Assembly: GCA_016179965.1 (NCBI GenBank)
Contig: JACPCF010000016.1
Span: 1-52,959, forward strand
DNA: 52,959 nucleotides
Source: Candidatus Rokuibacteriota bacterium
Lineage (GTDB): Bacteria > Methylomirabilota > Methylomirabilia > Rokubacteriales > CSP1-6
Reading direction: 5' to 3'
Numbering within the stretch: the first letter of the stretch is position 1; the number at the start of each line of letters is the position of its first letter. The notes below the pieces were generated by a model, which searched no databases, had not been told where the DNA came from, and was given only the letters and a program-made list of their open reading frames with translations. Of the stretch, positions 32,290 to 39,839 are shown in pieces. The position numbers and the translations under genes are program-made.

Positions 32290-33816
32290 CTAGCGTCCGG
32301 GCGTCGGGCGCGTGCGAGCGAGGGACGCGGCGGCCAGGGCCGCATACCCCTCCACCAGGCGGAGCAGTTCCGGTCCCAGCGGGGCCTGGGTCCCCAGGTG
32401 CAGCACGCCGACGAGCCTCTCGTTCCCTATGAGCGGCAGCGTCACGCTCGCGACGATCCCTCGGCCTCGATACCACTCGAGGTCGCCGGCCAGCGGCTCC
32501 GCCCGAACGTCCGCGGCGATCCGCGTCTGACGGTGAAGGGCGGTCCATCCGACGAGCCCTGAGCCGTAGCTCACGCGCTCTCGCCGGTCCGGGATCCCCT
32601 GGTTCGCCGGGTCGGCGTGAAGGAGGCGAAGCTCGCGCTTCCGATTGTCGGCGCCCCACACCACGAACCAGGGCGCCCCGGTGGCGCGCCGGCAGCCCTC
32701 GGAGATCAACCGCAGGATCATTTCGCGCGGGCGCCCGTCGTTGATGGCTTGAGCCACGGCCACCAGGCCCCCAAGCTGCTCGACGTGAACGTCCTTGTCC
32801 CTCAGGAGTCGGGAGTAGCCAATCGCCAACGCGGCGTGATCGCAGTAGATCCCGAAGAGCGAGAGCTGAGAGGGCGGGAGCGGGGCGGCGGTTCCGACCG
32901 ACAGGACCCCCACCAGCGCCTCTTTGAAGCGCAGCGGGAAAGCATAGATGCTACGGATGCCCAGGCTTCGCACCCACTCCTTGGCGCCGACGCGCGGGTC
33001 GCCGAGCGCGTCGTCCAGGTGGAGCGCCTGTTCGCTTTCAGCGACCCATCCCGGCACCCCCTCACCGTAGGCGAAGTGCATGAGCCGGTCCCGCTCGGGC
33101 CCTTCGGGTGCGAGGAGCACGATCCGCGTGAGGTGCCTGTCGGCCGGGTCGGCGAGCCAAACCGCCGTCGCGAGCCCGCCCGAAAAGGATTTGGCCGCCT
33201 GGGCCACCGTGGTGAGGGTATCTTCCAGTTCGCGCGGCTCCCCCAGGATCTTGGCCAGCGTCAGGAGCCGGAGCAGATCCATGTTGAGGGACCGGAGCCC
33301 GTGTCGCACCCGCGCGTTCTGGAGCGCGCTGGAGATCTCCCGCTGGAGGGTGTCGAGGTGCGCATCGGAGAGGGCCGGAGGGGGCTCGGCCCCGGCCCGG
33401 AACATGGCGATCAGAAGCCCGAGGAGCCGTCCGTCGCTGGCGAGGGGGAGCAGGATTCCTCCCGCGATCCCTTCGGCGCTGAGCCGCGCGTGGAGATCCT
33501 CCAGTCCCGGGACCTCCGCGTGGCCGATCCTGATCGGCCGGGTCAGCGCCTTCGGCCCTCGCCCCGCGTCCAGGCGGAGCACCTGCGGCAGCGTCTTGGC
33601 GGCGGCTGGTCGAATCCCGCGGACCGACACAACCTCCAGGGTCTTGCCCTCGGGGTCCGCGAGGCAGGCCACGCCGGCCGGCGCCCGCATCAGCTGGAGC
33701 AGCCCGTCTATGGCCCGCGTGAGGAGCTCCTCCGGCGTGATGCCCAGGTTGGCCGCATGGCTCAGCTGGCTGAGCACCGCCTCGATGCGGGGATCCTGCC
33801 GCTGGGGGTCTGACAT
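32290..33816 (-). CDS. Triple GAF domain sensor protein without output domain
   Basis: This 508-residue cytoplasmic protein is built from three GAF domains. The first (about 20-165) has LLTRAIDGLLQLMRAPAGVA and GGILLPLASDGRLLGLLIAM. The second (about 180-340) has GVPGWVAESEQALHLDDALG and SIYAFPLRFKEALVGVLSVG. The third (about 350-500) has GLVGWTALHRQTRIAADVRA and VTLPLIGNERLVGVLHLG. No kinase, cyclase, HD, helix-turn-helix or other output module follows, so it must signal through partners or act as a ligand-binding scaffold. It heads the four-gene operon. The ATG at 33816 is preceded by GGGAGGG and is preferred over the longer frame. Confidence 0.85.
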   Translation of the reverse strand: MSDPQRQDPRIEAVLSQLSHAANLGITPEELLTRAIDGLLQLMRAPAGVACLADPEGKTLEVVSVRGIRPAAAKTLPQVLRLDAGRGPKALTRPIRIGHAEVPGLEDLHARLSAEGIAGGILLPLASDGRLLGLLIAMFRAGAEPPPALSDAHLDTLQREISSALQNARVRHGLRSLNMDLLRLLTLAKILGEPRELEDTLTTVAQAAKSFSGGLATAVWLADPADRHLTRIVLLAPEGPERDRLMHFAYGEGVPGWVAESEQALHLDDALGDPRVGAKEWVRSLGIRSIYAFPLRFKEALVGVLSVGTAAPLPPSQLSLFGIYCDHAALAIGYSRLLRDKDVHVEQLGGLVAVAQAINDGRPREMILRLISEGCRRATGAPWFVVWGADNRKRELRLLHADPANQGIPDRRERVSYGSGLVGWTALHRQTRIAADVRAEPLAGDLEWYRGRGIVASVTLPLIGNERLVGVLHLGTQAPLGPELLRLVEGYAALAAASLARTRPTPGR

Positions 33817-34101
33817 GATCCGGCCGGCCCTCCCTTCCAGGGGATTATAGCCTTCGGAGGGACCAGAGGCACCCTGCACAGCGGGGAGTGCACCAGGGGG
33901 TCACCGATCGCCCGGCGGCTGTGCAATGAGCGGCGCCGGGCCTTCGCGAAATGAGCCCCGTATCTGCCGAATGTTCCGGGCACGAGAGTTGCCTTGGGAA
34001 GCTGCGACTCCCTTCCTCCGGCGGGTGGGACGCCGGCGAGGCGGGCAGGCCACGGCGGCGCCCATCCACCGGGGCGGGGAGTTGACGTAAACTAAAAGCC
34101 C

Positions 34102-34467
34102 ATGGACCAGGTCCGGGTGGACAAATGGCTCTGGGCGGCTCGCTTCTTCAAGAGCCGAAGCCTGGCGGCGGCGGCGTGCGATGGGGGCAAGGTGGACGTC
34201 AAGCGCGTCTCGGCCAAGCCCGCTAAGTTGATCAGGCCGGGGGACACGCTTCGGATCACCCTGCGCGACGGGAAAAAGATCATCAAGGTCTTGGCGTTGG
34301 CCGAGCGACGGGGCCCGGCGCTCCGGGCCCAGCTGCTCTACGAAGACCTGACACCGCCACCTCCTCCCGAGCCGGTTCCGACGCCCCCACCGGTCTATCG
34401 TCCCCGGGGGAGCGGTCGCCCGACCAAACGGGAGCGCCGCCTGCTGGAGCGCCTGGGGCGGTGGTAG
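34102..34467 (+). CDS. hslR: S4 domain RNA-binding protein, Hsp15-like
   Basis: This 121-residue protein starts with a canonical S4 RNA-binding domain: RVDKWLWAARFFKSRSLAAA, then GKVDVKRVSAKPAKLIRPGD. Hsp15 (HslR) binds stalled 50S subunits carrying nascent chains and helps recycle them. The C-terminal ~45 residues are proline-rich and then basic (RPTKRERRLLERLGRW), as in HslR. The length fits. It is preceded by a 285-base gap without a gene, upstream of which the GAF operon diverges. Confidence 0.85.
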   Translation: MDQVRVDKWLWAARFFKSRSLAAAACDGGKVDVKRVSAKPAKLIRPGDTLRITLRDGKKIIKVLALAERRGPALRAQLLYEDLTPPPPPEPVPTPPPVYRPRGSGRPTKRERRLLERLGRW

Positions 34468-34557
34468 GCGCGCCCGTAAATTCTTCCTTGCCAGCTGCCG
34501 GCGGGGTCTGCTAATTTCGTCTTGCGCACCGCCATTCCAGTGGAGACGCGAGGAGCC

Positions 34558-34752
34558 ATGAGCCAGACATTCGGGGATGTCCACTACGTTGTGGTTGCCC
34601 GCCGCAGCGCCCATAAGCGGGGGGAAGTCGAGAACCTCCTCCAGGGGCGGCCCGAGTTCCGGGTGGTCGTTGACCGCCGCGTCGGTGAGCGCCGCAAATC
34701 CGCGGCCGTGCTCGGGTCTGATAACCGCATGGGTATCGATCGCCGGAAGTAG
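34558..34752 (+). CDS. Small basic protein of unknown function
   Basis: This 64-residue protein starts at an ATG with GAGGAGCC directly upstream. It begins SQTFGDVHYVVVARRSAHKR and ends in an Arg-rich segment with recurring DRR/ERR steps (VDRRVGERRKSA and MGIDRRK). I do not recognise a family. The Arg-rich tail could contact nucleic acid or be a membrane-proximal segment. It lies 90 bases after the S4 gene and may share its transcript. Coding status rests on the ribosome binding site and composition. Confidence 0.55.
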   Translation: MSQTFGDVHYVVVARRSAHKRGEVENLLQGRPEFRVVVDRRVGERRKSAAVLGSDNRMGIDRRK

Positions 34753-34907
34753 TCACCTAGTGTCGCGACGCTGACACTGCTGCTCGCCCCCTGACACCAG
34801 TCGGGGTTTCCCTTCCCGCCGTTTTCGTAGGAATTCCAAAGAGTTCCCACTACTCATTCCCTGGCATCCCCTTTGAATTCCCGGAGGGTGGAAAGGAGGG
34901 AAATCAC

Positions 34908-35366
34908 ATGGCGGAGGGGCAGCACAACCCGTGGAAGCTCACGACGATCGGTCTCCTGCTGGTGTTCGCCACCGCGCTGATCACCGCGCTGGTGATGGCC
35001 AACTGGGGCGGTAACGACAAGCCCCAGGCTCCCCGGGCCTCAACCGGGGGGGCGGTGCGCCCGGCGGTCATACCAACCGTCGCGGATATCGAGGTCTGCA
35101 ACGCCAAGGCAAAGACCCAGGTCGGCGACAAGACGACCGAGGTGCTGAAGGACGCCCTGATCGGGGGGGCCGTCGGGGCGGGCGTGGGTGCCGCAGGTGG
35201 AGCCATCGCCGGCGGCGGCAAGGGGGCCGGCAAGGGCGCTGCCATCGGGGGCGTCGTCGGCGCGACGGCCGGAACGCTCTACGGCCTGAACGAAGCGAAC
35301 AAGAACGACGTCAGATACCAGGAAGCGTATCGGCAATGCATGCGGGGCCGCGGCTACACCGGGTAG
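34908..35366 (+). CDS. Glycine-zipper membrane protein
   Basis: This 152-residue protein has one N-terminal membrane helix (LTTIGLLLVFATALITALVM). A linker with a single Cys follows, and then a long glycine zipper (LIGGAVGAGVGAAGGAIAGG, then KGAGKGAAIGGVVGATAGT). The end, YQEAYRQCMRGRGYTG, resembles small surface-antigen/OmpA-like glycine-zipper proteins of the envelope. The ribosome binding site GGAAAGGAGGGAAATCAC is very strong, so it is probably abundant. A rho-independent terminator follows 20 bases after the stop. The precise role is unknown. Confidence 0.78.
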   Translation: MAEGQHNPWKLTTIGLLLVFATALITALVMANWGGNDKPQAPRASTGGAVRPAVIPTVADIEVCNAKAKTQVGDKTTEVLKDALIGGAVGAGVGAAGGAIAGGGKGAGKGAAIGGVVGATAGTLYGLNEANKNDVRYQEAYRQCMRGRGYTG

Positions 35367-35385
35367 CATAGGCGGGAACCCCGAG

Positions 35386-35420
35386 ACCCCCTCCCCCCGC
35401 ACGCGGGAGGGGGTTTTTCT
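35386..35420 (+). terminator. Rho-independent terminator after the glycine-zipper gene
   Basis: The stem ACCCCCTCCC pairs with GGGAGGGGGT around a CCCGCACGC-type loop, followed by TTTTTCTTT. It ends the small-protein transcription unit. Confidence 0.88.
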
Positions 35421-35471
35421 TTCCGCGCTCCCGGCGCGTGCCCGTAGCACCTCACCCAACGCCTCAGCTCT

Positions 35472-35809
35472 CTATTTCGCTGCCCCAGCCGTCGTCAGGA
35501 CCGCTGCCGTGTCTCGGTGACCCTTCTCGGTCGCTCTAGCCAAGGCGGTCTTCAGGAGCACCCCACGCCGTCGGCTCCAGTCCCGTGTTAGGCCTGGCGT
35601 GGAGACAAGAGTGTTCCGAGTTTCTCCAAACGGGTACCCCTTCACTTGACTCGTCATGGGACAGAAGATCGCGAGACCGACTTTGCCGTTGTAAGACGCA
35701 GGCGAGAGCACCAGTGCAGGCCGTCGCCCGGCTTGCTCGTGGCCGGCTTGTGGGAGGGGAAGGTCAGCCAGACCACATCGCGGCGGCTGGGTGTGTACCG
35801 GCGCCGCAT
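35472..35809 (-). pseudogene. mazF: MazF/PemK-type toxin, frameshifted
   Basis: The start is read as MRRRYTPSRRDVVWLTF directly after the mazE stop. The frame then breaks, and the next segment AGRRPALVLSPASYNGKVGL followed by AIFCPMTSQVKGYPF is in another frame. Both segments are hallmarks of MazF endoribonucleases. After GYPF the expected GVVLADQVKSLDW region is not found intact; only a vague remnant can be traced, so there are further lesions downstream. The toxin cannot be made. The 3' boundary is approximate. Confidence 0.8.
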
Positions 35810-35955
35810 TTAGCAGGATTCCCGCCCCACCGGAGGCCCAGTATCGACCTCACCCTGCAGGTTGCGCTTGGTGACCCTGGCGCCGCATCCTCCGCGAATG
35901 GCTTGGGAATGCGCAGAGCCAGGCTATTGCCCCACTTTTGAACTTGCACCCGCAT
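35810..35955 (-). pseudogene. mazE: MazE-type antitoxin, internally deleted
   Basis: The N-terminus MRVQVQKWGNSLALRIPKPF followed by AEDA is a perfect SpoVT/AbrB-type MazE start. The C-terminus NLQGEVDTGPPVGRESC is in a different frame and is followed by TAAATG, the usual junction with mazF. The middle (about 35 codons of swapped-hairpin and linker) is missing. A GAGGAG lies upstream of the ATG. With the broken mazF it forms a decayed mazEF locus. Confidence 0.8.
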
Positions 35956-36070
35956 GGCGCAGAAACTCCTCTGTGTATGCTTGAAACGCCGGAAATCAAC
36001 CCTGCGCGCCCACATGAGCGGCCCGCTCTCAACCGCGAAACCCAACGCGGGGTTAGCCGCGCGAGTACAT

Positions 36071-36212
36071 CTACCGGTAAGCATCGCTACGGTGCCGCAC
36101 TGCGCTGATGTCCACGATACGTGCATCGTCATCGATCGAATAGATCACGCGATAGTCGCCGACGCGGATACGCCAAAGGTCCTCGCGCAAAGACAACGGA
36201 GTACTCAGCCAC
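36071..36212 (-). pseudogene. RelE-type toxin with internal deletion
   Basis: The GTG at 36212 begins VAEYSVVFAR, a normal RelE start that overlaps the antitoxin stop. The sequence then jumps, in another frame, to EDLWRIRVGDYRVIYSIDDD followed by ARIVDISAVRHRSDAYR, the normal RelE end. About 40-45 codons in between are missing. The toxin is dead while its C-terminal motif is perfectly kept, so the deletion is probably recent. Confidence 0.78.
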
Positions 36213-36405
36213 GCCGACGTCGCTGGCGACGGCCCAAGACGCGCTTCTTTACGCTCTCCAGTGATTCTCGAGGCTCGGATGCGCGTTGCTTTGCCAGGGC
36301 ACGGTCGTAGAAGTCTTCCCACAAACGGCCTTGCTTCTTGAGATCGATCTGGACGGCCGTCTTGCGGCCGGAATTGTCAACCACGAACTGAACGCCTTTT
36401 ACCAT
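36205..36405 (-). CDS. Antitoxin of a RelE-type pair
   Basis: This 66-residue protein contains GVQFVVDNSGRKTAVQIDLK followed by KQGRLWEDFYDRALAKQRAS. It matches small antitoxins found next to RelE-type toxins (a strand pair and then an acidic helix rich in Trp, Asp and Tyr). AAGGAG lies six bases before the ATG. The frame ends in an unusual run of Arg (RRQRRRRG), which may mark a frameshift near the end. Its toxin partner downstream is deleted, so this antitoxin is an orphan. The gene may still be expressed. Confidence 0.7.
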   Translation of the reverse strand: MVKGVQFVVDNSGRKTAVQIDLKKQGRLWEDFYDRALAKQRASEPRESLESVKKRVLGRRQRRRRG

Positions 36406-36584
36406 CTCGTCTCCTTCTGCGTCTACACCCCGAACGCTGCGGAATGCCGCAGCCTAAGTCGCTGTGTTATCCAGCTTGGCCTTGCAGTATATCACCCCCA
36501 GGTTGACGAGCATGGGATCGGCCATAATTTTGAGGCGACGGGCGCGCTTGACAACCCTCCGCGCTCTCGGGTAGCCTTTGGCCG

Positions 36585-36765
36585 TTCGAGGTGTCCGGGT
36601 GGCCCACCGGAGTGGGCCACAGGGAAGGCGGTGCAAAGCCGCCGCGACCCCGTCACTGTAATCGGGGACGAAACCCACGACGGCCACTGGTCCGGCTAAT
36701 CCCGGACCGGGAAGGCGTGGGGAGTAGGACGATCCGAAAGCCAGGAGACCTGCCCGGACGCCCGT
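36585..36765 (+). ncRNA. Cobalamin riboswitch upstream of the cob operon
   Basis: The conserved blocks occur in the right order: AGGGAAGGCGGTGCAAAGCC, then CCCCGTCACTGTAAT, then GGCCACTGG, GGGAAGGCG and the B12 box AAGCCAGGAGACCTGCC (36738-36754). It lies 90 bases before cobU on the same strand. Binding of adenosylcobalamin would be expected to reduce expression of the downstream genes. The boundaries are approximate. Confidence 0.93.
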
Positions 36766-36854
36766 AGCTACCCAGCACCGGTCTTCGAGGGAGGGTCCGG
36801 GCTCATGCGTCCTCGCTTCAGATTCCCCCTTCGATCCGGGTCGCTCCGACTCCT

Positions 36855-37418
36855 GTGACGGCGCCCCCGTCCTCGCTCCTCATTCTGGGCGGCGCCCGGA
36901 GCGGGAAGAGCCGCTTTGCGGTGGCCGAGGCCCAGGCCCGGCCGGGTCGGGTCGCGGTCGTCGCCACGGCCGAGGCGCTGGACCCAAACATGGCGGCGCG
37001 AATCGCCCACCACCGCCGGGAGCGCCCCGCCTCGTGGCTGACCGTGGAGGAACCCCTCGAGCTGGTCCCGGCCCTCCGGCGGGTCGTGGCCCGCGCGGAC
37101 ACGGTCCTCGTGGACTGCCTGACGCTCTGGGTGGCCAACCAGTTCCACCGCGGGGTGACGGAGGAGGCGATCCTGGCCAGCGGCGAGGACCTCGCCAAAT
37201 TCGTCGCCGAGCGCGCGTCCTTCCTGATCCTGGTCTCCAACGAGGTCGGCCAGGGGGTGCACCCCGAAACGGCTTCGGGCCTTCGCTTCCGGGACCTCTT
37301 GGGGGCCGTCAACCAGACCGTGGCTCAGGCGGTGGACCGGGTCGTGCTGATGGTCGCCGGCCTGCCGCTCACCCTGAAAGACCAACGCCCCGATGAGCGA
37401 CCTCCAGAAGCTCCTTAG
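36855..37418 (+). CDS. cobU: Adenosylcobinamide kinase / guanylyltransferase
   Basis: This 187-residue bifunctional enzyme of the nucleotide loop pathway phosphorylates adenosylcobinamide and then attaches GMP. It has the P-loop LILGGARSGKSRFA, the HHRRERPASWLTVEEP segment with the guanylylated His region, VLVDCLTLWVAN and VSNEVGQGVHPE. The GTG start is 90 bases after the riboswitch. Its end overlaps cobT by 26 bases. It is the first gene of the riboswitch-controlled operon. Confidence 0.95.
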   Translation: MTAPPSSLLILGGARSGKSRFAVAEAQARPGRVAVVATAEALDPNMAARIAHHRRERPASWLTVEEPLELVPALRRVVARADTVLVDCLTLWVANQFHRGVTEEAILASGEDLAKFVAERASFLILVSNEVGQGVHPETASGLRFRDLLGAVNQTVAQAVDRVVLMVAGLPLTLKDQRPDERPPEAP

Positions 37419-38451
37419 CCGGATCGCCCCCCCGGACGCCGCGCTCGGCGAGCGGGCCCAGGCCCACCTGGATCAGCTCACCAAGCCCCCGGGCAGCCTC
37501 GGCCGGCTCGAGGAGCTGGCCCGCCGCCTCGTCGAGATCACGGGCCAGGAGCCCCCGAGGGTCCGGCGCCCGGTCATCTTCACGCTGGCCGGCGACCACG
37601 GCGTCGTGGCCGAGGGGGTGAGCGCCTACCCGCAGGTCGTCACGGCCCAGATGGTGGAGAACTTTCTCCGGGGCGGGGCGGCCGTCAACGTGCTGGCGCG
37701 CCACGCGGGCTGTCGCGTGGTGATCGCGGATTTTGGGGTCGCCGGGCCGGTGCCCTCCCACCCGGCGCTCGTGATCAGGAAGGTCGCGCCGGGCACCCAG
37801 AACTTCTCCCGGGGCCCGGCGATGACCCTGGACCAGGCGGTCGAGGCCATTGAGGGCGGCATCGCGCTGGCGGAAGCGGAAATCGCCTCGGGCTCGGACC
37901 TGATCGGCCTCGGCGAGATGGGAATCGGCAACACCACGGCCGCGAGCGCCATCACCGCGGTGCTCACGGGGACGCCCGTCGAAGCGGTCACCGGCCGGGG
38001 CACGGGCATCGACGAGGCGGCGTGGGAGCGAAAGGTGGCGGTCATTCGGCGGGCCTTGACGGTGAACCGGCCGGATCCCGCCGACGGCCTCGACGTCCTG
38101 GCCAAGGTGGGCGGCTTCGAGATCGGCGGGCTCGTTGGGGTAATCTTGGCAGGGGCTGCGGCGCGGATTCCCGTGGTGGTGGACGGCTTCATCGCCGGGG
38201 CTGCAGCCCTCATTGCGGTGAGGCTCAAGGCGGAGACGCGGCATTTCCTGCTGGCCTCCCACTGCTCGGCTGAGCCGGGGCATCGCGTGCTTCTTGACCA
38301 CCTCGCTCTCCGCCCCTATCTGGATCTCCAGATGCGGCTCGGCGAGGGCACCGGCGCGGCCCTGGCCTTCACCCTGATCCAGGCCGCGGTGAAGATCTAC
38401 ACCGAGATGGCGACCTTCAAATCCGCGGGAGTTTCCCGGAGGCAGACGTGA
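37393..38451 (+). CDS. cobT: Nicotinate-nucleotide:DMB phosphoribosyltransferase
   Basis: This 352-residue enzyme makes alpha-ribazole phosphate from dimethylbenzimidazole (or another base) and nicotinate mononucleotide. Family landmarks are KPPGSLGRLEELARRL, FTLAGDHGVVAEGVSAYPQ, MVENFLRGGAAVNVLA, GEMGIGNTTAASAITAVL and the C-terminal LRLGEGTG-like loop (QMRLGEGTGAALA) carrying the catalytic Glu. The length is standard. It overlaps cobU and cobB, so translation is coupled. Confidence 0.95.
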   Translation: MSDLQKLLSRIAPPDAALGERAQAHLDQLTKPPGSLGRLEELARRLVEITGQEPPRVRRPVIFTLAGDHGVVAEGVSAYPQVVTAQMVENFLRGGAAVNVLARHAGCRVVIADFGVAGPVPSHPALVIRKVAPGTQNFSRGPAMTLDQAVEAIEGGIALAEAEIASGSDLIGLGEMGIGNTTAASAITAVLTGTPVEAVTGRGTGIDEAAWERKVAVIRRALTVNRPDPADGLDVLAKVGGFEIGGLVGVILAGAAARIPVVVDGFIAGAAALIAVRLKAETRHFLLASHCSAEPGHRVLLDHLALRPYLDLQMRLGEGTGAALAFTLIQAAVKIYTEMATFKSAGVSRRQT

Positions 38452-39839
38452 TTCGGGCGCTCGTTCTCGCCGGAGTCGCGAGCGGGGTGGGGAAGACCAC
38501 CGTCACGCTGGGGCTCCTCGAAGCGTTTCGCCGGCGCGGGCTCACGGTGCAGCCGTTCAAGGTCGGCCCCGACTTCATCGATCCCGGCTGGCACGCCCTC
38601 GTCACCGGTCGGCCGTCCTACACCCTCGACGGCTGGATGTGCTCGCGCGCGAGCGTCGTGGCGACCGTTGCCAAGCAGGCCGCCCAGGCCGACCTGGCGT
38701 TGATCGAGGGGGTCATGGGGTGCTTCGACGGCCTCGAGGCCAAGAGCGAGGAGGGCTCGACGGCCCAGGTCGCGAAGTGGCTCGGCGCCCCCGTCGTGCT
38801 GGTGGTGGATGCGGGAGCCATGGCGCGGAGCGCCGGAGCGGTGGTGCTGGGGTTCGAGCGCTTCGACCCCGACCTGGACCTCGCCGCCGTCATCTTCAAC
38901 CGCGTGGGCGGGGAAAGTCATTCCCGATGGCTGCGGGAATCGCTGGAGGGACACTGCCGCTCGCTTCCCCTGGGGTTCATCCCCGCGCGCCAGACGCTGG
39001 CGCTGCCCGAGCGCCATCTGGGACTGGTTACCGCCGCCGAGAGTGGGTCGAAGCCGGAATTTCTGGACGAGCTGGGGCGGATCGTCGAGGAGTCGGTGGA
39101 TCTCGACCGCCTCCTGAGTCTCGCGCGGAGCACTCTCACCTGGGAGACGGGCACCGCACCCAGCTTCGCTGGGTACCCGGTCGGCAATCCCGTCGCCGCG
39201 CCCCCGTCCACGCGAATCGGGGTCGCCCGCGACGTCGCCTTCCAGTTCTACTATCCCGCCAACTTCGACCTCCTGCGGGCCGCTGGCGCCGAGCTGGTCT
39301 TCTGGAGCCCGCTCCGGGACGCCGCGCTTCCCGAGGTGGACGGCCTCTACCTTGGGGGCGGCTATCCGGAAGTCTACGCAGAGGCCCTTGCCGCCAACGA
39401 GCCGATGCGCTGGGCGGTCAGGCGGTTCGCCGCCTCGGGGCGCCCCATCTACGCCGAGTGCGGGGGGCTCATGTACCTGGCGGAGGCCATCGAGGATGAG
39501 GCGGGACGGTGTCATCCGATGGTGAGCCTCCTCCCGGCGACCGTCAGAATGAGGCCGAAGCGCCTGGCGCTCGACTACGTCGAGGTGGAAACTTCGCGGC
39601 AGACGCCGCTGGGCCCACCCGGGATCATCGCGCGCGGTCATGAGTTCCATGCCTCGTGGATGGACGACGTCCCCGCCAGCGTGCCGCGAGCGTACGCCGT
39701 GAGGACGCGGCGCGAGGGGGCACCGCGGGCCGAGGGCTACCTGGTCGGGAATTCGCTCCTGAGCTACTTCCACCTCCACTTCGAGTCCAACCCCGAGGTC
39801 GCGCGCCACCTGGTGGCCAGCTGCCTGAGACGACCGTGA
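38448..39839 (+). CDS. cobB: Cobyrinate a,c-diamide synthase
   Basis: This 463-residue ATP- and glutamine-dependent amidase of the corrin ring side chains a and c has an N-terminal P-loop domain (LAGVASGVGKTTVTLGLLEA, QPFKVGPDFIDPGWH). The C-terminal type I glutamine amidotransferase domain has YLGGGYPEVYAEAL, the nucleophile Cys in YAECGGLMYLAEA, and GHEFHASW. A ~15-residue linker between the domains (PSFAGYPVGNPVAA) is encoded by a palindromic repeat at 39158-39180. CobB usually acts in de novo synthesis, and here it accompanies salvage genes. The GTG start overlaps the cobT stop. Confidence 0.93.
   Translation: MIRALVLAGVASGVGKTTVTLGLLEAFRRRGLTVQPFKVGPDFIDPGWHALVTGRPSYTLDGWMCSRASVVATVAKQAAQADLALIEGVMGCFDGLEAKSEEGSTAQVAKWLGAPVVLVVDAGAMARSAGAVVLGFERFDPDLDLAAVIFNRVGGESHSRWLRESLEGHCRSLPLGFIPARQTLALPERHLGLVTAAESGSKPEFLDELGRIVEESVDLDRLLSLARSTLTWETGTAPSFAGYPVGNPVAAPPSTRIGVARDVAFQFYYPANFDLLRAAGAELVFWSPLRDAALPEVDGLYLGGGYPEVYAEALAANEPMRWAVRRFAASGRPIYAECGGLMYLAEAIEDEAGRCHPMVSLLPATVRMRPKRLALDYVEVETSRQTPLGPPGIIARGHEFHASWMDDVPASVPRAYAVRTRREGAPRAEGYLVGNSLLSYFHLHFESNPEVARHLVASCLRRP
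39158..39180 (+). repeat. Palindromic repeat, family D, inside the cobB linker (copy D1)
   Basis: ACCCAGCTTCGCTGGGT forms a perfect hairpin and is followed by ACCCGG. The same arrangement occurs inside the SPOR gene (50761-50785) and, inverted, at 27024-27045. It is translated in frame as the CobB interdomain linker. Confidence 0.65.

Noticed and set aside
34082-34101. Promoter with TTGACG just before the S4 gene
   Set aside because: A -10 box at proper spacing would fall inside the coding region, so the box is probably coincidental.
36454-36687. Minus-strand 77-codon frame opposite the riboswitch
   Set aside because: It overlaps a well conserved cobalamin riboswitch on the other strand and shows no protein family.
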